Shown: one piece after another, positions 18,045 to 25,984 of the stretch | Layout: each line of letters begins with the position of its first letter | Position numbering within the stretch: position 1 is the first letter of the stretch | Source: Mesorhizobium sp. SARCC-RB16n | GTDB lineage: Bacteria > Pseudomonadota > Alphaproteobacteria > Rhizobiales > Rhizobiaceae | Length of the DNA stretch: 64,000 bases | Assembly: GCF_008520305.1 (NCBI RefSeq) | Contig: NZ_ML703269.1 | Span: 248,001 to 312,000, forward strand | Direction: 5' to 3' | Position numbers and translations under genes: made by a program | Notes under the pieces: generated by a model | What the model was told of the DNA's origin: nothing | The model's database searches: none | Seen by the model: the letters and a program-made list of their open reading frames with translations, nothing else

Positions 18045-20594
18045 ATGCTTTATTTCTCGCGCTTCAAGATGATCCTGATCTGGCTGGCCGTGGCCGCCAC
18101 AGTGATCCTCGCCGCGCCCAACCTGTTCCCCGCCAGCACGCTGGCCCAGCTCCCCAGTTGGGTGCCGAAGCGGCAGATGACGCTCGGCCTCGACCTGCAG
18201 GGGGGTTCGCACATCCTGCTGGAGATGAACCAGAACGATCTGATCAAGGATCGGCTGGAGACGGCGCGTGATGAAATCCGCACACTGCTGCGCGATGCCA
18301 AGATCGGATATACCGGCCTTGCCGGCACGGGCCGGACCTTGCAGGTCCGGATCACCGATCCAGCCCAACTCGATGCCGCAAAGAAGGCTTTGAAGAGCTT
18401 GACGGATCCTGTCGCCGCCGGCCTGTTCAGCGGCGGCTCCGTCCAGGAAATGTCACTGGACGATTCGGAGCCCGGCCTGCTCAAGTTCACCGTCACCGAC
18501 GCCGGCATCAAATACCGCACATCGACCGCACTGGAACAGTCGATCGAAGTGGTCCAGCGCCGCGTCAACGAACTCGGCACGACCGAGCCTATCGTGCAGC
18601 GGCAAGGTGACGACCGCATCCTCGTCCAGGTGCCTGGCCTGCAGGATCCGCAGCGGCTGAAGGAAATCCTCGGCCAGACCGCAAAGCTGACCTTCCAGAT
18701 GGTCGATCAGTCGATGCCGGTGCAGGACGCCCTCAAGGGACGCCCGCCGGCCGGCGATTCGGTGCTCTATTCGCAGGACGATCCGCCGGTTCCTTACCTG
18801 ATCGAGAATCGCGTCATCGTATCGGGTGAAAACCTCGTCGACGCGCAGGCGACGTACAATTCGCAGAACAACGAGCCGGTGGTTTCGTTCCGCTTCGATT
18901 CGAAGGGCGCCGCACGCTTCGGTCAGGCAACCGCGCAGAATGTCGGCAAGCTGTTCGCCATCATCCTCGACAACCAGGTGATCTCGGCGCCGCAGATCCG
19001 CGAGCCGATCCTCGGCGGCACGGGCCAGATCTCCGGCAATTTCACCGCCCAGAGCGCCAACGACCTCGCCGTGCTGCTGCGAGCCGGCGCGCTGCCGGCG
19101 ACGCTGACCGTCATTGAGGAACGGACCGTGGGTCCGGGCCTCGGCCAGGATTCGATCCATGCGGGCAAGGTCGCCGGCATCATCGGTTCGATCCTCGTCG
19201 TGGCGTTCATGTTCGTCGCCTACGGGTTCCTCGGCTTCCTCGCCAACATCGCGCTGGCGGTGCACGTGGCGATGATCGTCGGGCTGCTGTCGCTGCTCGG
19301 CGCGACACTGACCTTGCCCGGTATTGCCGGTATCGTGCTGACCATCGGCATGGCGGTCGATTCCAACGTGCTGATCTACGAGCGTATCCGCGAGGAGCGA
19401 CGCGCCGGTCGCTCGGTGATCCAGGCGATCGACACCGGCTTTTCGAAGGCGTTGGCGACCATCGTCGATTCCAACGTTACGTCGCTCATTGCGACAGTGG
19501 TGCTGTTTTATCTCGGTACCGGGCCGGTGAAGGGCTTTGCCATCACCTATGCGATCGGCATCCTGACCACAGTCTTCACCGCCTTCACCTTCACCCGCCT
19601 GCTGGTCTCGATCTGGCTGCGGCGTGCGCGTCCGAAGGAACTGCCGCGCGCACCGGTGACCTTCGTTCCACCTGGCACCAAAATTCCGTTCATGGGTATC
19701 CGCCGGTGGACGTTCGCGCTGTCGAGCACATTGTCGATACTGTCCGTCGTGTTGTTCATGAGCGTCGGCATCAATTACGGTATCGACTTCAAGGGCGGTT
19801 CGCTGATCGAGGTGCAGTCGAAGAGCGGCGATGCCAATCTCGGCGATATTCGCAGCAGGCTGACGGAACTGAACATCGGCGAAGTGCAGGTGCAGCAGTT
19901 CGGCACACCCAACGACGTGTTGATCCGCGTCGGCACGCAGGACGCGGGTGAAAATGCCGAGCAGACCGTGATCGACAAGGTGCGCGGCGAGCTGCAGGAC
20001 CAGTATAATTTCCGCCGTGTCGAAGTGGTGGGCCCGACGGTTTCCGGCGAACTGGCCAAGCAAGGCACGATAGCCATGATCGTCGCGCTGGCCGGCATCC
20101 TGATCTATGTCTGGTTCCGCTTCGAGTGGCAGTTCGCGGTCGGCGCCATCGTCGCGACGGTGCACGATGTGGTCATGACGCTCGGCTTCTTCGTCATCAG
20201 CGGGCTCGAATTCAACCAGTCGTCGCTGGCGGCGATCCTGACCATCATCGGTTATTCGCTGAACGACACGATCGTGGTCTATGACCGCGTCCGCGAGGAT
20301 CTGCGAAAATACAAGCGAATGCCGTTGCCGCAGCTGTTGAACAACGCCATCAACGAGACGTTGTCGAGAACGACGCTGACGTCCGTGACGACCAGCTTGG
20401 CGCTGCTGGCGCTGGTGCTGTTCGGCGGCGAAGTGATCCGCTCCTTCACGCTGGCGATGCTGTTTGGTGTCGTGTTCGGCACCTATTCCTCGATCTTCAT
20501 CGCGGCGCCGTTGCTGATCCTGTTCAAGCTGCGACCGCAGGCTTCGGCCGATGAGGAAAAGCCGGTCAACGGCGGCAAGGCGGTCGCGACCTGA
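18045..20594 (+). CDS. secDF: Protein translocase subunit SecDF (fused)
   Basis: Proton-motive-force-driven Sec accessory protein, here a single 849-residue SecD-SecF fusion as in many Rhizobiales. The SecD half has an N-terminal helix, the periplasmic P1 region (LGLDLQGGSHILLEM) and helices ending in the motif IGMAVDSNVLIYERIREE. The SecF half starts around residue 545 (GIRRWTFALSS), contains NYGIDFKGGSLIEVQ and ends with the paired motif IGYSLNDTIVVYDRVRED. Both halves keep the conserved aspartate/arginine motifs. The Mth938-like gene follows 19 bp downstream. Confidence 0.97.
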   Translation: MLYFSRFKMILIWLAVAATVILAAPNLFPASTLAQLPSWVPKRQMTLGLDLQGGSHILLEMNQNDLIKDRLETARDEIRTLLRDAKIGYTGLAGTGRTLQVRITDPAQLDAAKKALKSLTDPVAAGLFSGGSVQEMSLDDSEPGLLKFTVTDAGIKYRTSTALEQSIEVVQRRVNELGTTEPIVQRQGDDRILVQVPGLQDPQRLKEILGQTAKLTFQMVDQSMPVQDALKGRPPAGDSVLYSQDDPPVPYLIENRVIVSGENLVDAQATYNSQNNEPVVSFRFDSKGAARFGQATAQNVGKLFAIILDNQVISAPQIREPILGGTGQISGNFTAQSANDLAVLLRAGALPATLTVIEERTVGPGLGQDSIHAGKVAGIIGSILVVAFMFVAYGFLGFLANIALAVHVAMIVGLLSLLGATLTLPGIAGIVLTIGMAVDSNVLIYERIREERRAGRSVIQAIDTGFSKALATIVDSNVTSLIATVVLFYLGTGPVKGFAITYAIGILTTVFTAFTFTRLLVSIWLRRARPKELPRAPVTFVPPGTKIPFMGIRRWTFALSSTLSILSVVLFMSVGINYGIDFKGGSLIEVQSKSGDANLGDIRSRLTELNIGEVQVQQFGTPNDVLIRVGTQDAGENAEQTVIDKVRGELQDQYNFRRVEVVGPTVSGELAKQGTIAMIVALAGILIYVWFRFEWQFAVGAIVATVHDVVMTLGFFVISGLEFNQSSLAAILTIIGYSLNDTIVVYDRVREDLRKYKRMPLPQLLNNAINETLSRTTLTSVTTSLALLALVLFGGEVIRSFTLAMLFGVVFGTYSSIFIAAPLLILFKLRPQASADEEKPVNGGKAVAT

Positions 20595-20613
20595 CGCGCG
20601 GCGGGGTGACAGA

Positions 20614-21009
20614 GTGGCGACCGGCAAAGGCATCGTCATCCGCGAGGCGCATTTCCCCGGCCGCGCGCCGATCGAGGCCTATGGCAATGGCGGATTCCGC
20701 TTTGCCGACATGTCGCATCGCGGCTCGCTCCTGTGCCTGCCGTCCGGAATCCATGGCTGGGAGCCGGAAAATCCCTTGGCGCTGACGGCAGCGGATTTCG
20801 AAAAACTTCTGGCCGAGGCCGACAAGGTCGAGATCCTGCTGGTTGGCATGGGTCGGGATTTGCGACCGTTGCCGGCGGCGCTGCGGGCCACTCTGAAAGA
20901 GGCCGGCATAGCGTCCGACCCGATGTCGACCGGGGCCGCGGTGCGGACCTACAATGTCCTTCTGGCGGAAGACCGCGCCGTGGCTGCCGCGCTCATCGCC
21001 GTCGATTGA
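20614..21009 (+). CDS. Mth938-like (DUF498) domain protein, NDUFAF3 homologue
   Basis: A 131-residue protein of the Mth938 fold. Characteristic stretches are YGNGGFRFADMSHRGSLLCL and EILLVGMGRD, followed by STGAAVRTYNVLLAEDR. The mitochondrial homologue NDUFAF3 is a respiratory complex I assembly factor, and its bacterial relatives are known to sit near sec genes. GTG at 20614 is chosen; the frame extends back into secDF but that overlap lacks family sequence. The next gene, a phytoene-synthase-like protein, begins two bases after the stop, so the two are probably co-translated. Confidence 0.88.
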   Translation: MATGKGIVIREAHFPGRAPIEAYGNGGFRFADMSHRGSLLCLPSGIHGWEPENPLALTAADFEKLLAEADKVEILLVGMGRDLRPLPAALRATLKEAGIASDPMSTGAAVRTYNVLLAEDRAVAAALIAVD

Positions 21010-21010
21010 T

Positions 21011-21859
21011 ATGTCGCAGAATGCCAAAATCGTCATGGACGCGGTGCGCGCCGCCGATCGTGATCGCTATCTCACAGCACTCTATGCGCCTGCCGAGAAG
21101 CGCGATGGGCTGTTTTCGCTTTACGCTTTCAATGCCGAGATCGCCGGCATCCGCGACCGCATCCATGAGGCGTTGCCCGGCGAGGTACGGCTGCAATGGT
21201 GGCGCGATGTGATCGCCGCCGGCGGCGAGGCGGGCGCGGGCCATCCCGTTGCCGAAGCCTTGAACGCCACCATTACAGCGTTCAAGCTGCCGAAACTGGC
21301 CTTCGAGAACATGCTCGAGGCACGTGTCTTCGATCTCTACGACGACCCGATGCCATCGCGTACCGATCTGGAGGGCTATTGCGGCGAGACTGCAGCCGCG
21401 CTCATCCAGCTCGCGGCAATGGTGCTCGATCCCGTCGAGGCGCCAAGGTTTGCCGAACTGGCGGGCAGGGCGGGCTGCGCGCAGGCGATGACGGGCCTTT
21501 TGCTTCTGTTGCCGTTGCACCGCAGGCGCGGGCAATGTTTTATCCCGGCCGATATTCTGGCGGCCGCCGGTTCGTCGCCGGAAGAATTTGTTGCCGGCGA
21601 CGGCGGGCCTGGCGCCCCGCGCGCCGTGGCCGCGATGATCGCGCTGGCGCGCGAACACCTTTCCGCCTTCGAGCAAGGTGCTGCCGCGCTGCCGGGGTCG
21701 TTGCGTCCGGCATTCCTGCCGCTGGCGCTGTCACGCGCTTATCTCGACAAGATGGAAGGCTCGCGCCACTCACCGCTCGGCGGCGTGGCGCGGCTGTCGG
21801 CGTTACGCAGGCATTGGTTGCTGCTACGTCGTGCAGGCAAGGGCTGGCCGGCACTTTGA
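21011..21859 (+). CDS. Squalene/phytoene synthase family protein, NDUFAF6-like
   Basis: A 282-residue all-helical protein of the squalene/phytoene synthase superfamily. It shows the general pattern ALYAPAEKRDGLFSLYAFNA, RLQWWRDVI and EGYCGETAAALIQL. The two aspartate-rich DxxxD motifs used for prenyl diphosphate binding are weak or absent (the second site reads EGYCGETA), which fits the non-catalytic NDUFAF6-like branch rather than carotenoid synthesis; no other carotenoid gene is nearby. It begins two bases after the Mth938-like gene, so both may assist complex I assembly. Confidence 0.8.
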   Translation: MSQNAKIVMDAVRAADRDRYLTALYAPAEKRDGLFSLYAFNAEIAGIRDRIHEALPGEVRLQWWRDVIAAGGEAGAGHPVAEALNATITAFKLPKLAFENMLEARVFDLYDDPMPSRTDLEGYCGETAAALIQLAAMVLDPVEAPRFAELAGRAGCAQAMTGLLLLLPLHRRRGQCFIPADILAAAGSSPEEFVAGDGGPGAPRAVAAMIALAREHLSAFEQGAAALPGSLRPAFLPLALSRAYLDKMEGSRHSPLGGVARLSALRRHWLLLRRAGKGWPAL

Positions 21860-21941
21860 CGTAAACGTCAATCGTGATAAGGAGTCGCCCAGCCGGGAAC
21901 TTGTCGCCGAAGACGACACGCCGGTCCGGAGGAGGCCATCC

Positions 21942-22376
21942 ATGAGTTTGCCAGTATTGGTCGCGATCGTCGTCCTTGGCATTGCTCTGTCGGTCGCCGC
22001 CGTGCATTTCACCGGCGGCAGCAAGATGGTCACTCTGACCGGCGCGGATCAAGCGATAGGCCGTTTCGCGGAGGATTTTCCCGACGAGATTGCGACTGCT
22101 GTTCGACTAACCGCGGACAGCCGGTCCGCTTTTCTCGATCTTGGCCATGGCCGCACGGGCATCGTCCACGGTATCGGCGACTGCTTTCTGACCCGCGTCG
22201 TGACGCCTGGGGACGTCGTTGTGTCCAATGCTGACGAGACGAACACGATCCAGGTGCGGCTGAGGGATTTCACCTGGAAGGGCGGCCACTTCCGCTTCGC
22301 CAATGCCGCCGACGCGCGGGCCTTGCTGAACGCTCTTGGGCCGCGAGACACGAGTTCCGCCAAGGAGGCCGCGTGA
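21942..22376 (+). CDS. Hypothetical membrane-anchored protein
   Basis: Unrecognised 144-residue protein. It has one N-terminal hydrophobic helix (LPVLVAIVVLGIALSVAAV) and then a soluble domain of about 110 residues (RSAFLDLGHGRTGIVHGIGD; VQVRLRDFTWKGGHFRF-like beta-rich segments), suggesting a periplasmic domain. ATG at 21942 is preceded by GGAGGCC, a strong ribosome site, and the open frame upstream is ignored. The stop overlaps the start of the sterol desaturase-like gene (TGATG), so the two are coupled and perhaps function together in membrane lipid modification. Confidence 0.75.
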   Translation: MSLPVLVAIVVLGIALSVAAVHFTGGSKMVTLTGADQAIGRFAEDFPDEIATAVRLTADSRSAFLDLGHGRTGIVHGIGDCFLTRVVTPGDVVVSNADETNTIQVRLRDFTWKGGHFRFANAADARALLNALGPRDTSSAKEAA

Positions 22377-23326
22377 TGGACAGCTACGATTTTCCGCAGG
22401 TCACCCAACTGGCCATTCCGTTTTTCGTTGCAGCGATCCTGATCGAGCTATGGCTGGTGCGTACAGGTCGCGCCAAGGGCTCGTTCGAAACCCGCGACAC
22501 GCTGACCAGCCTGATGATGGGGACGGGCAATGTCGTCGCCGGGCTGCTGCTTGGCGTCGTCTCCTACTGGGCGCTGCTGTGGCTATGGCAGTTCCGTGTC
22601 TTCAATCTCGGCCTGTCGGTCTGGGTCTTCTTGGCCGCCTTCCTGCTCGATGATCTGCGCTACTATGTCTATCACCGCATTGCGCACCGGGTGCGCTGGG
22701 TGTGGGCGGAGCACGTCAACCATCATTCCAGCCAGCACTACAATTTGTCGACGGCGCTGCGGCAGAGCTGGACGGGCCTGTTTACTTTCATGTTCGTGCT
22801 GCAGGCGCCGCTGGTGCTGCTCGGCTTCCATCCGGCCGTGATTGCCTTCACCTTCGGCTTCAATCTCGTCTGGCAGTTCTGGATCCACACCGAGACGATC
22901 GGCAAGATGTGGGGCTGGTTCGAGTTTATCTTCAACACGCCGTCACACCACCGCGTCCACCACGCCACCAACCCGCGCTATCTCGACGCCAACTATGCCG
23001 GCACGCTGATCATCTGGGACCGCATGTTCGGCACCTTTGTCGAAGAGCTTGAAGAGGACCGGCCACGTTACGGCATCGTCAAGAACCTGGGCACCTTCAA
23101 CCCGCTGAAAGTGGCGTTCCACGAATGGATCGGCATGTTCAGGGATGCGTTCGCGCACGGTCTGACGCCGCGTGAGCGCCTGAACTACCTCATCAAGCCG
23201 CCAGGCTGGAGCCATGACGGTTCGCGGGAAACGTCGGAGAGTTTGAAGGCGGCTTATGTCAGGCGGAATCCCAGCGAAGCGGGGATGCCGGGGCTGCCGA
23301 TGGCAAGTGCCGAACCGGCCGAATAA
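22376..23326 (+). CDS. Sterol desaturase / fatty acid hydroxylase family protein
   Basis: Integral-membrane di-iron oxygenase of 316 residues. The histidine clusters are visible: YHRIAHRVRWVWAEHVNHHS (about residues 100-119) and HHRVHHATNPRYLDANY (about 196-212), with four or so membrane helices around them. Family members hydroxylate or desaturate lipids such as sterols, hopanoids, ornithine lipids or carotenoids; the substrate here cannot be told. Translationally coupled to the preceding hypothetical gene. Its stop faces the minus-strand toxin gene, only 5 bp away. Confidence 0.9.
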   Translation: MDSYDFPQVTQLAIPFFVAAILIELWLVRTGRAKGSFETRDTLTSLMMGTGNVVAGLLLGVVSYWALLWLWQFRVFNLGLSVWVFLAAFLLDDLRYYVYHRIAHRVRWVWAEHVNHHSSQHYNLSTALRQSWTGLFTFMFVLQAPLVLLGFHPAVIAFTFGFNLVWQFWIHTETIGKMWGWFEFIFNTPSHHRVHHATNPRYLDANYAGTLIIWDRMFGTFVEELEEDRPRYGIVKNLGTFNPLKVAFHEWIGMFRDAFAHGLTPRERLNYLIKPPGWSHDGSRETSESLKAAYVRRNPSEAGMPGLPMASAEPAE

Positions 23327-23331
23327 TTCTG

Positions 23332-23664
23332 CTACGATGGCTCGCTCGACCCGCCATCGCGCACTAGCGTTTCATAGTCGCGACCGCCGTAGAATATGTT
23401 GACGATGTGCACGAGATCATTGTCCACGACGTAAGCGATAATGGCGGAGTGTTCGAATGGAACGGTTCGCAAGCCCGGCACGATGTCGTCACGGGATCGG
23501 CCACCGCGGGGCGCGTTGCCGATGCTCTGGCATCGGTCTTCGATCCGAAGAACGAATTTCAATGCGACCTCAGGACTGCCGCTGGCCTCGGCGATGTGCT
23601 TGAAAATGTCAGCGAGGTCATTCCTTGCGTCTTCTCGATAGTCGACCTCAAGCCGCCGAATCAT
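23332..23664 (-). CDS. RelE/ParE-family toxin
   Basis: Type II toxin of 110 residues. The order of motifs fits ParE: YREDARNDLADIFKHIAE at the N-terminus, GRSRDDIVPGLRTVPFEHSA in the middle and VDNDLVHIVNIFYGGRDYE at the C-terminus. ParE members inhibit gyrase and RelE members cleave mRNA; sequence alone favours ParE. Start at 23664 (MIRRLEVDY) overlaps the antitoxin gene by 17 bases; an upstream in-frame start would lengthen the overlap. It is downstream of its antitoxin, the normal order. Confidence 0.87.
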   Translation of the reverse strand: MIRRLEVDYREDARNDLADIFKHIAEASGSPEVALKFVLRIEDRCQSIGNAPRGGRSRDDIVPGLRTVPFEHSAIIAYVVDNDLVHIVNIFYGGRDYETLVRDGGSSEPS

Positions 23665-23938
23665 CGGCACGGCTCGAATACTGGGCGAAAAGCCCATGCA
23701 GATGAGTGCGAATCTCGTCTCCTGAATGGCTTGGCCTCGTATCTTCGATCGAAGCCTTCACGCGCGCCCGGATCGAGGCCATACGCTCGGCATGTTCCTC
23801 TTCTTCGCGCCGGAAGGCGCGAAGGGCAGCCCGGATCACCTCGCTCGCTGAGCCGAAAGAGCCATCCTCGACTTTTTCACGAATCATACGCGCCATGGCG
23901 GGTGTGACGGTGACGGATAGTTTCTCAGCGGATTCCAC
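23648..23938 (-). CDS. ParD-like ribbon-helix-helix antitoxin
   Basis: Antitoxin of 96 residues. The N-terminal ribbon-helix-helix (EKLSVTVTPAMARMIREKV, then GSFGSASEVIRAALRAFRR) binds DNA and autoregulates; the charged C-terminus (EEEEHAERMASIRARV) should bind the toxin. GTG at 23938 is chosen because AGGAG lies seven bases upstream; an in-frame TTG at 23959 is weaker. It forms a two-gene operon with the toxin. Confidence 0.85.
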   Translation of the reverse strand: MESAEKLSVTVTPAMARMIREKVEDGSFGSASEVIRAALRAFRREEEEHAERMASIRARVKASIEDTRPSHSGDEIRTHLHGLFAQYSSRADDSAA

Positions 23939-24011
23939 GTGTCGGCTCCTGCGGTGCAAAGTAGGATACTATACCATTTTACGCCCTGATCCAAACTGAT
24001 GTAGCAATCCG

Positions 24012-25424
24012 CTATTCTGCGGCCTCAGCCGTTAGTGCAGGTAGTCCCAGCCATTCGCGGCAGTCGGCCCGCGCACGCGACGTGATGGCATGACGCTTCG
24101 CTATCGTTTTGTCCTTGCCGCGCAGACGCTTGCCTTCGACTTTCTGCGCTTCAACAGGTGGAAACAGGCCGAAATTTACGTTCATCGGCTGGAAGGAACG
24201 CTTGCCCGGTTCGTCATCCGAAACGATATGGCCGCCGGTAATGTGGTTAAGCAGCGCGCCGAAGGCCGTGGTGAGCGGCGGAAGGGACGGTGCATGGCCA
24301 AGTCGTTCGGCGGCCGCGAAGCGTCCTGCGAGCAGGCCGATGGCCGCACTTTCCACATAGCCCTCGCAACCGGTGATCTGGCCGGCAAAGCGCAGGCCTG
24401 GGCGAGACTTCAGCTGCAGCGAGTTGTCGAGCAAGGTCGGGGAGTTGATGTAGGTGTTGCGGTGCAGGCCGCCGAGGCGGGCGAAGTCGGCGTTTTCCAG
24501 GCCCGGAATGGTGCGGAAGACACGGACCTGCTCGGCGTGCTTCAGCTTCGTCTGGAAGCCGACCATGTTGTAGAGCGTGCCCAGCGCATTGTCCTGCCGC
24601 AGTTGGACGACCGCATAGGCCTTTACCGTCGGGTTGTGCGCATTGGTCAGGCCCATCGGCTTCATCGGTCCATAGCGCAGCGTCTCGACGCCGCGTTCGG
24701 CCATGATCTCGATTGGCAGGCAGCCGTCGAAATAGGGCGTGCCTTCCCACTGCTTGAACTCGGTCTTCTGGCCGTCGACCAGCGCCTGCACGAAGGCAAG
24801 GTACTGGTCCTTGTCCATCGGACAGTTGATATAGTCCTTGCCGGTGCCGCCGGGCCCGACCTTGTCGTAGCGCGACTGGAACCAGCAGGTGTTCATGTCG
24901 ATCGTGTCGAAATGGATGATCGGCGCGATCGCATCGAAGAAGGCCAGCGCATCAGCGCCGGTCGCCTCGGCGATCGATTGGGCAAGCGATGGCGCGGTCA
25001 GTGGCCCGGTGGCGATGATCGCCTGATCCCACTCCGCCGGCGGCAGGCCGGGAACTTCCTCGCGCTCAATGGTGATCAGCGGGTGTGCTTCGAGCTTTTT
25101 CGTCACGGCGTCGGAAAAACCGTCGCGATCGACGGCCAGCGCGCCGCCAGCCGGCACCTGGTTGGCGTCGCCAGCACTCATGATCAGTGAGCCGGCGAGC
25201 CGCATTTCGGCATGTAGCAGGCCAACGGCGTTGTTTTCGGCGTCATCGGAGCGGAAGGAATTGGAACAGACGAGTTCGGCCAGTCCATCGGTCTTGTGGG
25301 CGTCGGTACCGCGAACCGGGCGCATTTCATGCAAGATGACCGGGACGCCGGCCTCAGCCGCCTGCCACGCCGCTTCGGAGCCGGCAAGGCCGCCGCCGAT
25401 GATATGGATTGGATTGTTGCTCAT
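24012..25424 (-). CDS. trmFO: Methylenetetrahydrofolate--tRNA-(uracil-5-)-methyltransferase TrmFO
   Basis: FAD- and folate-dependent enzyme that makes m5U54 in the tRNA T-loop. The 470-residue product begins [18 protein letters not shown], the FAD-binding motif, and contains [20 protein letters not shown] and [14 protein letters not shown], typical of TrmFO/GidA relatives. Start at 25424 was chosen; the frame stays open to 25868 across the small-RNA array, but that part is repeat sequence, not protein. The array of CCUCCUCCC hairpins ends about 75 bp upstream of this start on the same strand. Confidence 0.95.
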   Translation of the reverse strand: MSNNPIHIIGGGLAGSEAAWQAAEAGVPVILHEMRPVRGTDAHKTDGLAELVCSNSFRSDDAENNAVGLLHAEMRLAGSLIMSAGDANQVPAGGALAVDRDGFSDAVTKKLEAHPLITIEREEVPGLPPAEWDQAIIATGPLTAPSLAQSIAEATGADALAFFDAIAPIIHFDTIDMNTCWFQSRYDKVGPGGTGKDYINCPMDKDQYLAFVQALVDGQKTEFKQWEGTPYFDGCLPIEIMAERGVETLRYGPMKPMGLTNAHNPTVKAYAVVQLRQDNALGTLYNMVGFQTKLKHAEQVRVFRTIPGLENADFARLGGLHRNTYINSPTLLDNSLQLKSRPGLRFAGQITGCEGYVESAAIGLLAGRFAAAERLGHAPSLPPLTTAFGALLNHITGGHIVSDDEPGKRSFQPMNVNFGLFPPVEAQKVEGKRLRGKDKTIAKRHAITSRARADCREWLGLPALTAEAAE

Positions 25425-25510
25425 GGCGCCGGAATAATCGCTTGCCGCCGCGATTGCAATTGTCGCGCGCGCGAAACGCTGGTTGGGAAAGCCACCCCTT
25501 GAAACAACAA

Positions 25511-25623
25511 CACCCGCCGGGGGAGGAGGTCCGGCGGGTGTCGTTTTGGGGGTCGACCCTCGGGAGGAGGTGAAGGCCGACCGTATTCGCCATCGCCGGG
25601 GAGGAGGTCGGCTTTGACGAAAT
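25511..25623 (-). ncRNA. CcsR/cuckoo-type sRNA, unit 1 (three CCUCCUCCC hairpins)
   Basis: Transcribed on the minus strand. Three stem-loops present ACCUCCUCCC in the loop, complementary to a Shine-Dalgarno sequence; motif sites are 25521-25530, 25562-25571 and 25599-25608. The hairpin at 25511-25540 has a perfect 10-bp stem (CACCCGCCGG with CCGGCGGGTG) and a 10-nt loop. Repeated CCUCCUCCC loops downstream of a DUF1127 gene are the hallmark of the Rhodobacter CcsR RNAs and the wider cuckoo RNA family. It is the copy furthest from the DUF1127 genes. Confidence 0.75.
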
Positions 25624-25657
25624 TCTTTTCGCCACTTTAACGAGGGGCGAAGCCTCT

Positions 25658-25679
25658 GGGGCAAATTTCGTTTTGCCCC
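25658..25679 (-). other. GC-rich spacer hairpin between sRNA units 1 and 2
   Basis: GGGGCAAA and TTTTGCCCC form a stem with a small TTCG-containing loop. An equivalent hairpin separates units 2 and 3. No U-run follows on the minus strand, so it looks like a processing or protective 3' stem of the upstream unit rather than a canonical terminator. Confidence 0.5.
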
Positions 25680-25689
25680 GGGGAAACAA

Positions 25690-25803
25690 CGCCCGCCGCG
25701 GGAGGAGGTGCGGCGGGCGCCGTTTGGGTGGCCAACCCTCGGGAGGAGGTGAAGGTTGGGCCTATTCGTCATCGCCGGGGAGGAGGTCGGCTTTGACGAA
25801 ATC
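25690..25803 (-). ncRNA. CcsR/cuckoo-type sRNA, unit 2 (three CCUCCUCCC hairpins)
   Basis: Second tandem copy, about 180 bp from its neighbours. Motif sites are 25700-25709, 25741-25750 and 25778-25787, all ACCUCCUCCC on the transcribed strand. The hairpin at 25690-25719 has a perfect stem, CGCCCGCCGC with GCGGCGGGCG, that differs from unit 1 by paired substitutions. The middle hairpin uses GGCC/GGCC ends where unit 3 uses GGTC/GACC, so stem pairing is kept while sequence changes. Confidence 0.75.
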
Positions 25804-25836
25804 TCTTTCGCCGTTTTTAAAAGGGGCGAAACCTCT

Positions 25837-25858
25837 GGGGCAAAATTCGTTTTGCCCC
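25837..25858 (-). other. GC-rich spacer hairpin between sRNA units 2 and 3
   Basis: Perfect nine-base stem, GGGGCAAAA with TTTTGCCCC, around TTCG on the + strand (CGAA in the transcript). Counterpart of the hairpin at 25658-25679; probable 3' end or processing stem of sRNA unit 3. Confidence 0.5.
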
Positions 25859-25868
25859 GGGAAAACAA

Positions 25869-25978
25869 CGCCCGCCGCGGGAGGAGGTGCGGCGGGCGCC
25901 GTTTGGGTGGTCAACCCTTGGGAGGAGGTAAGGGCTGACCGTCTTCGCTTGGGTCGGGGAGGAGGTCGACCCAGCGAA
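25869..25978 (-). ncRNA. CcsR/cuckoo-type sRNA, unit 3 (promoter-proximal)
   Basis: First copy after the DUF1127 genes, starting within about 10 bases of the second stop codon. Motif sites are 25879-25888, 25920-25929 and 25957-25966. Stems are near perfect: 25869-25898 (10 bp), 25909-25940 (GGTCAACCCTT with AAGGGCTGACC, one mismatch) and 25944-25978 (TTCGCT and GGGTCG arms with one bulge). The third stem differs strongly from units 1 and 2 but still pairs, which argues for selection on RNA structure. Confidence 0.78.
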
Positions 25979-25984
25979 ATTCCG

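Noticed and set aside
18453-20639. 728-codon open frame on the minus strand
   Set aside because: Antisense to secDF; composition (many H, R, D, Q) is typical of a shadow frame and no motif is seen.
25425-25868. N-terminal extension of TrmFO through the hairpin array
   Set aside because: The extra residues come from the repeat units; the natural FAD-binding N-terminus begins at 25424.
25501-25978. CRISPR-like array
   Set aside because: The repeats are about 180 bp with internal stems, there are no unique spacers and no cas genes; the motif matches cuckoo RNAs.
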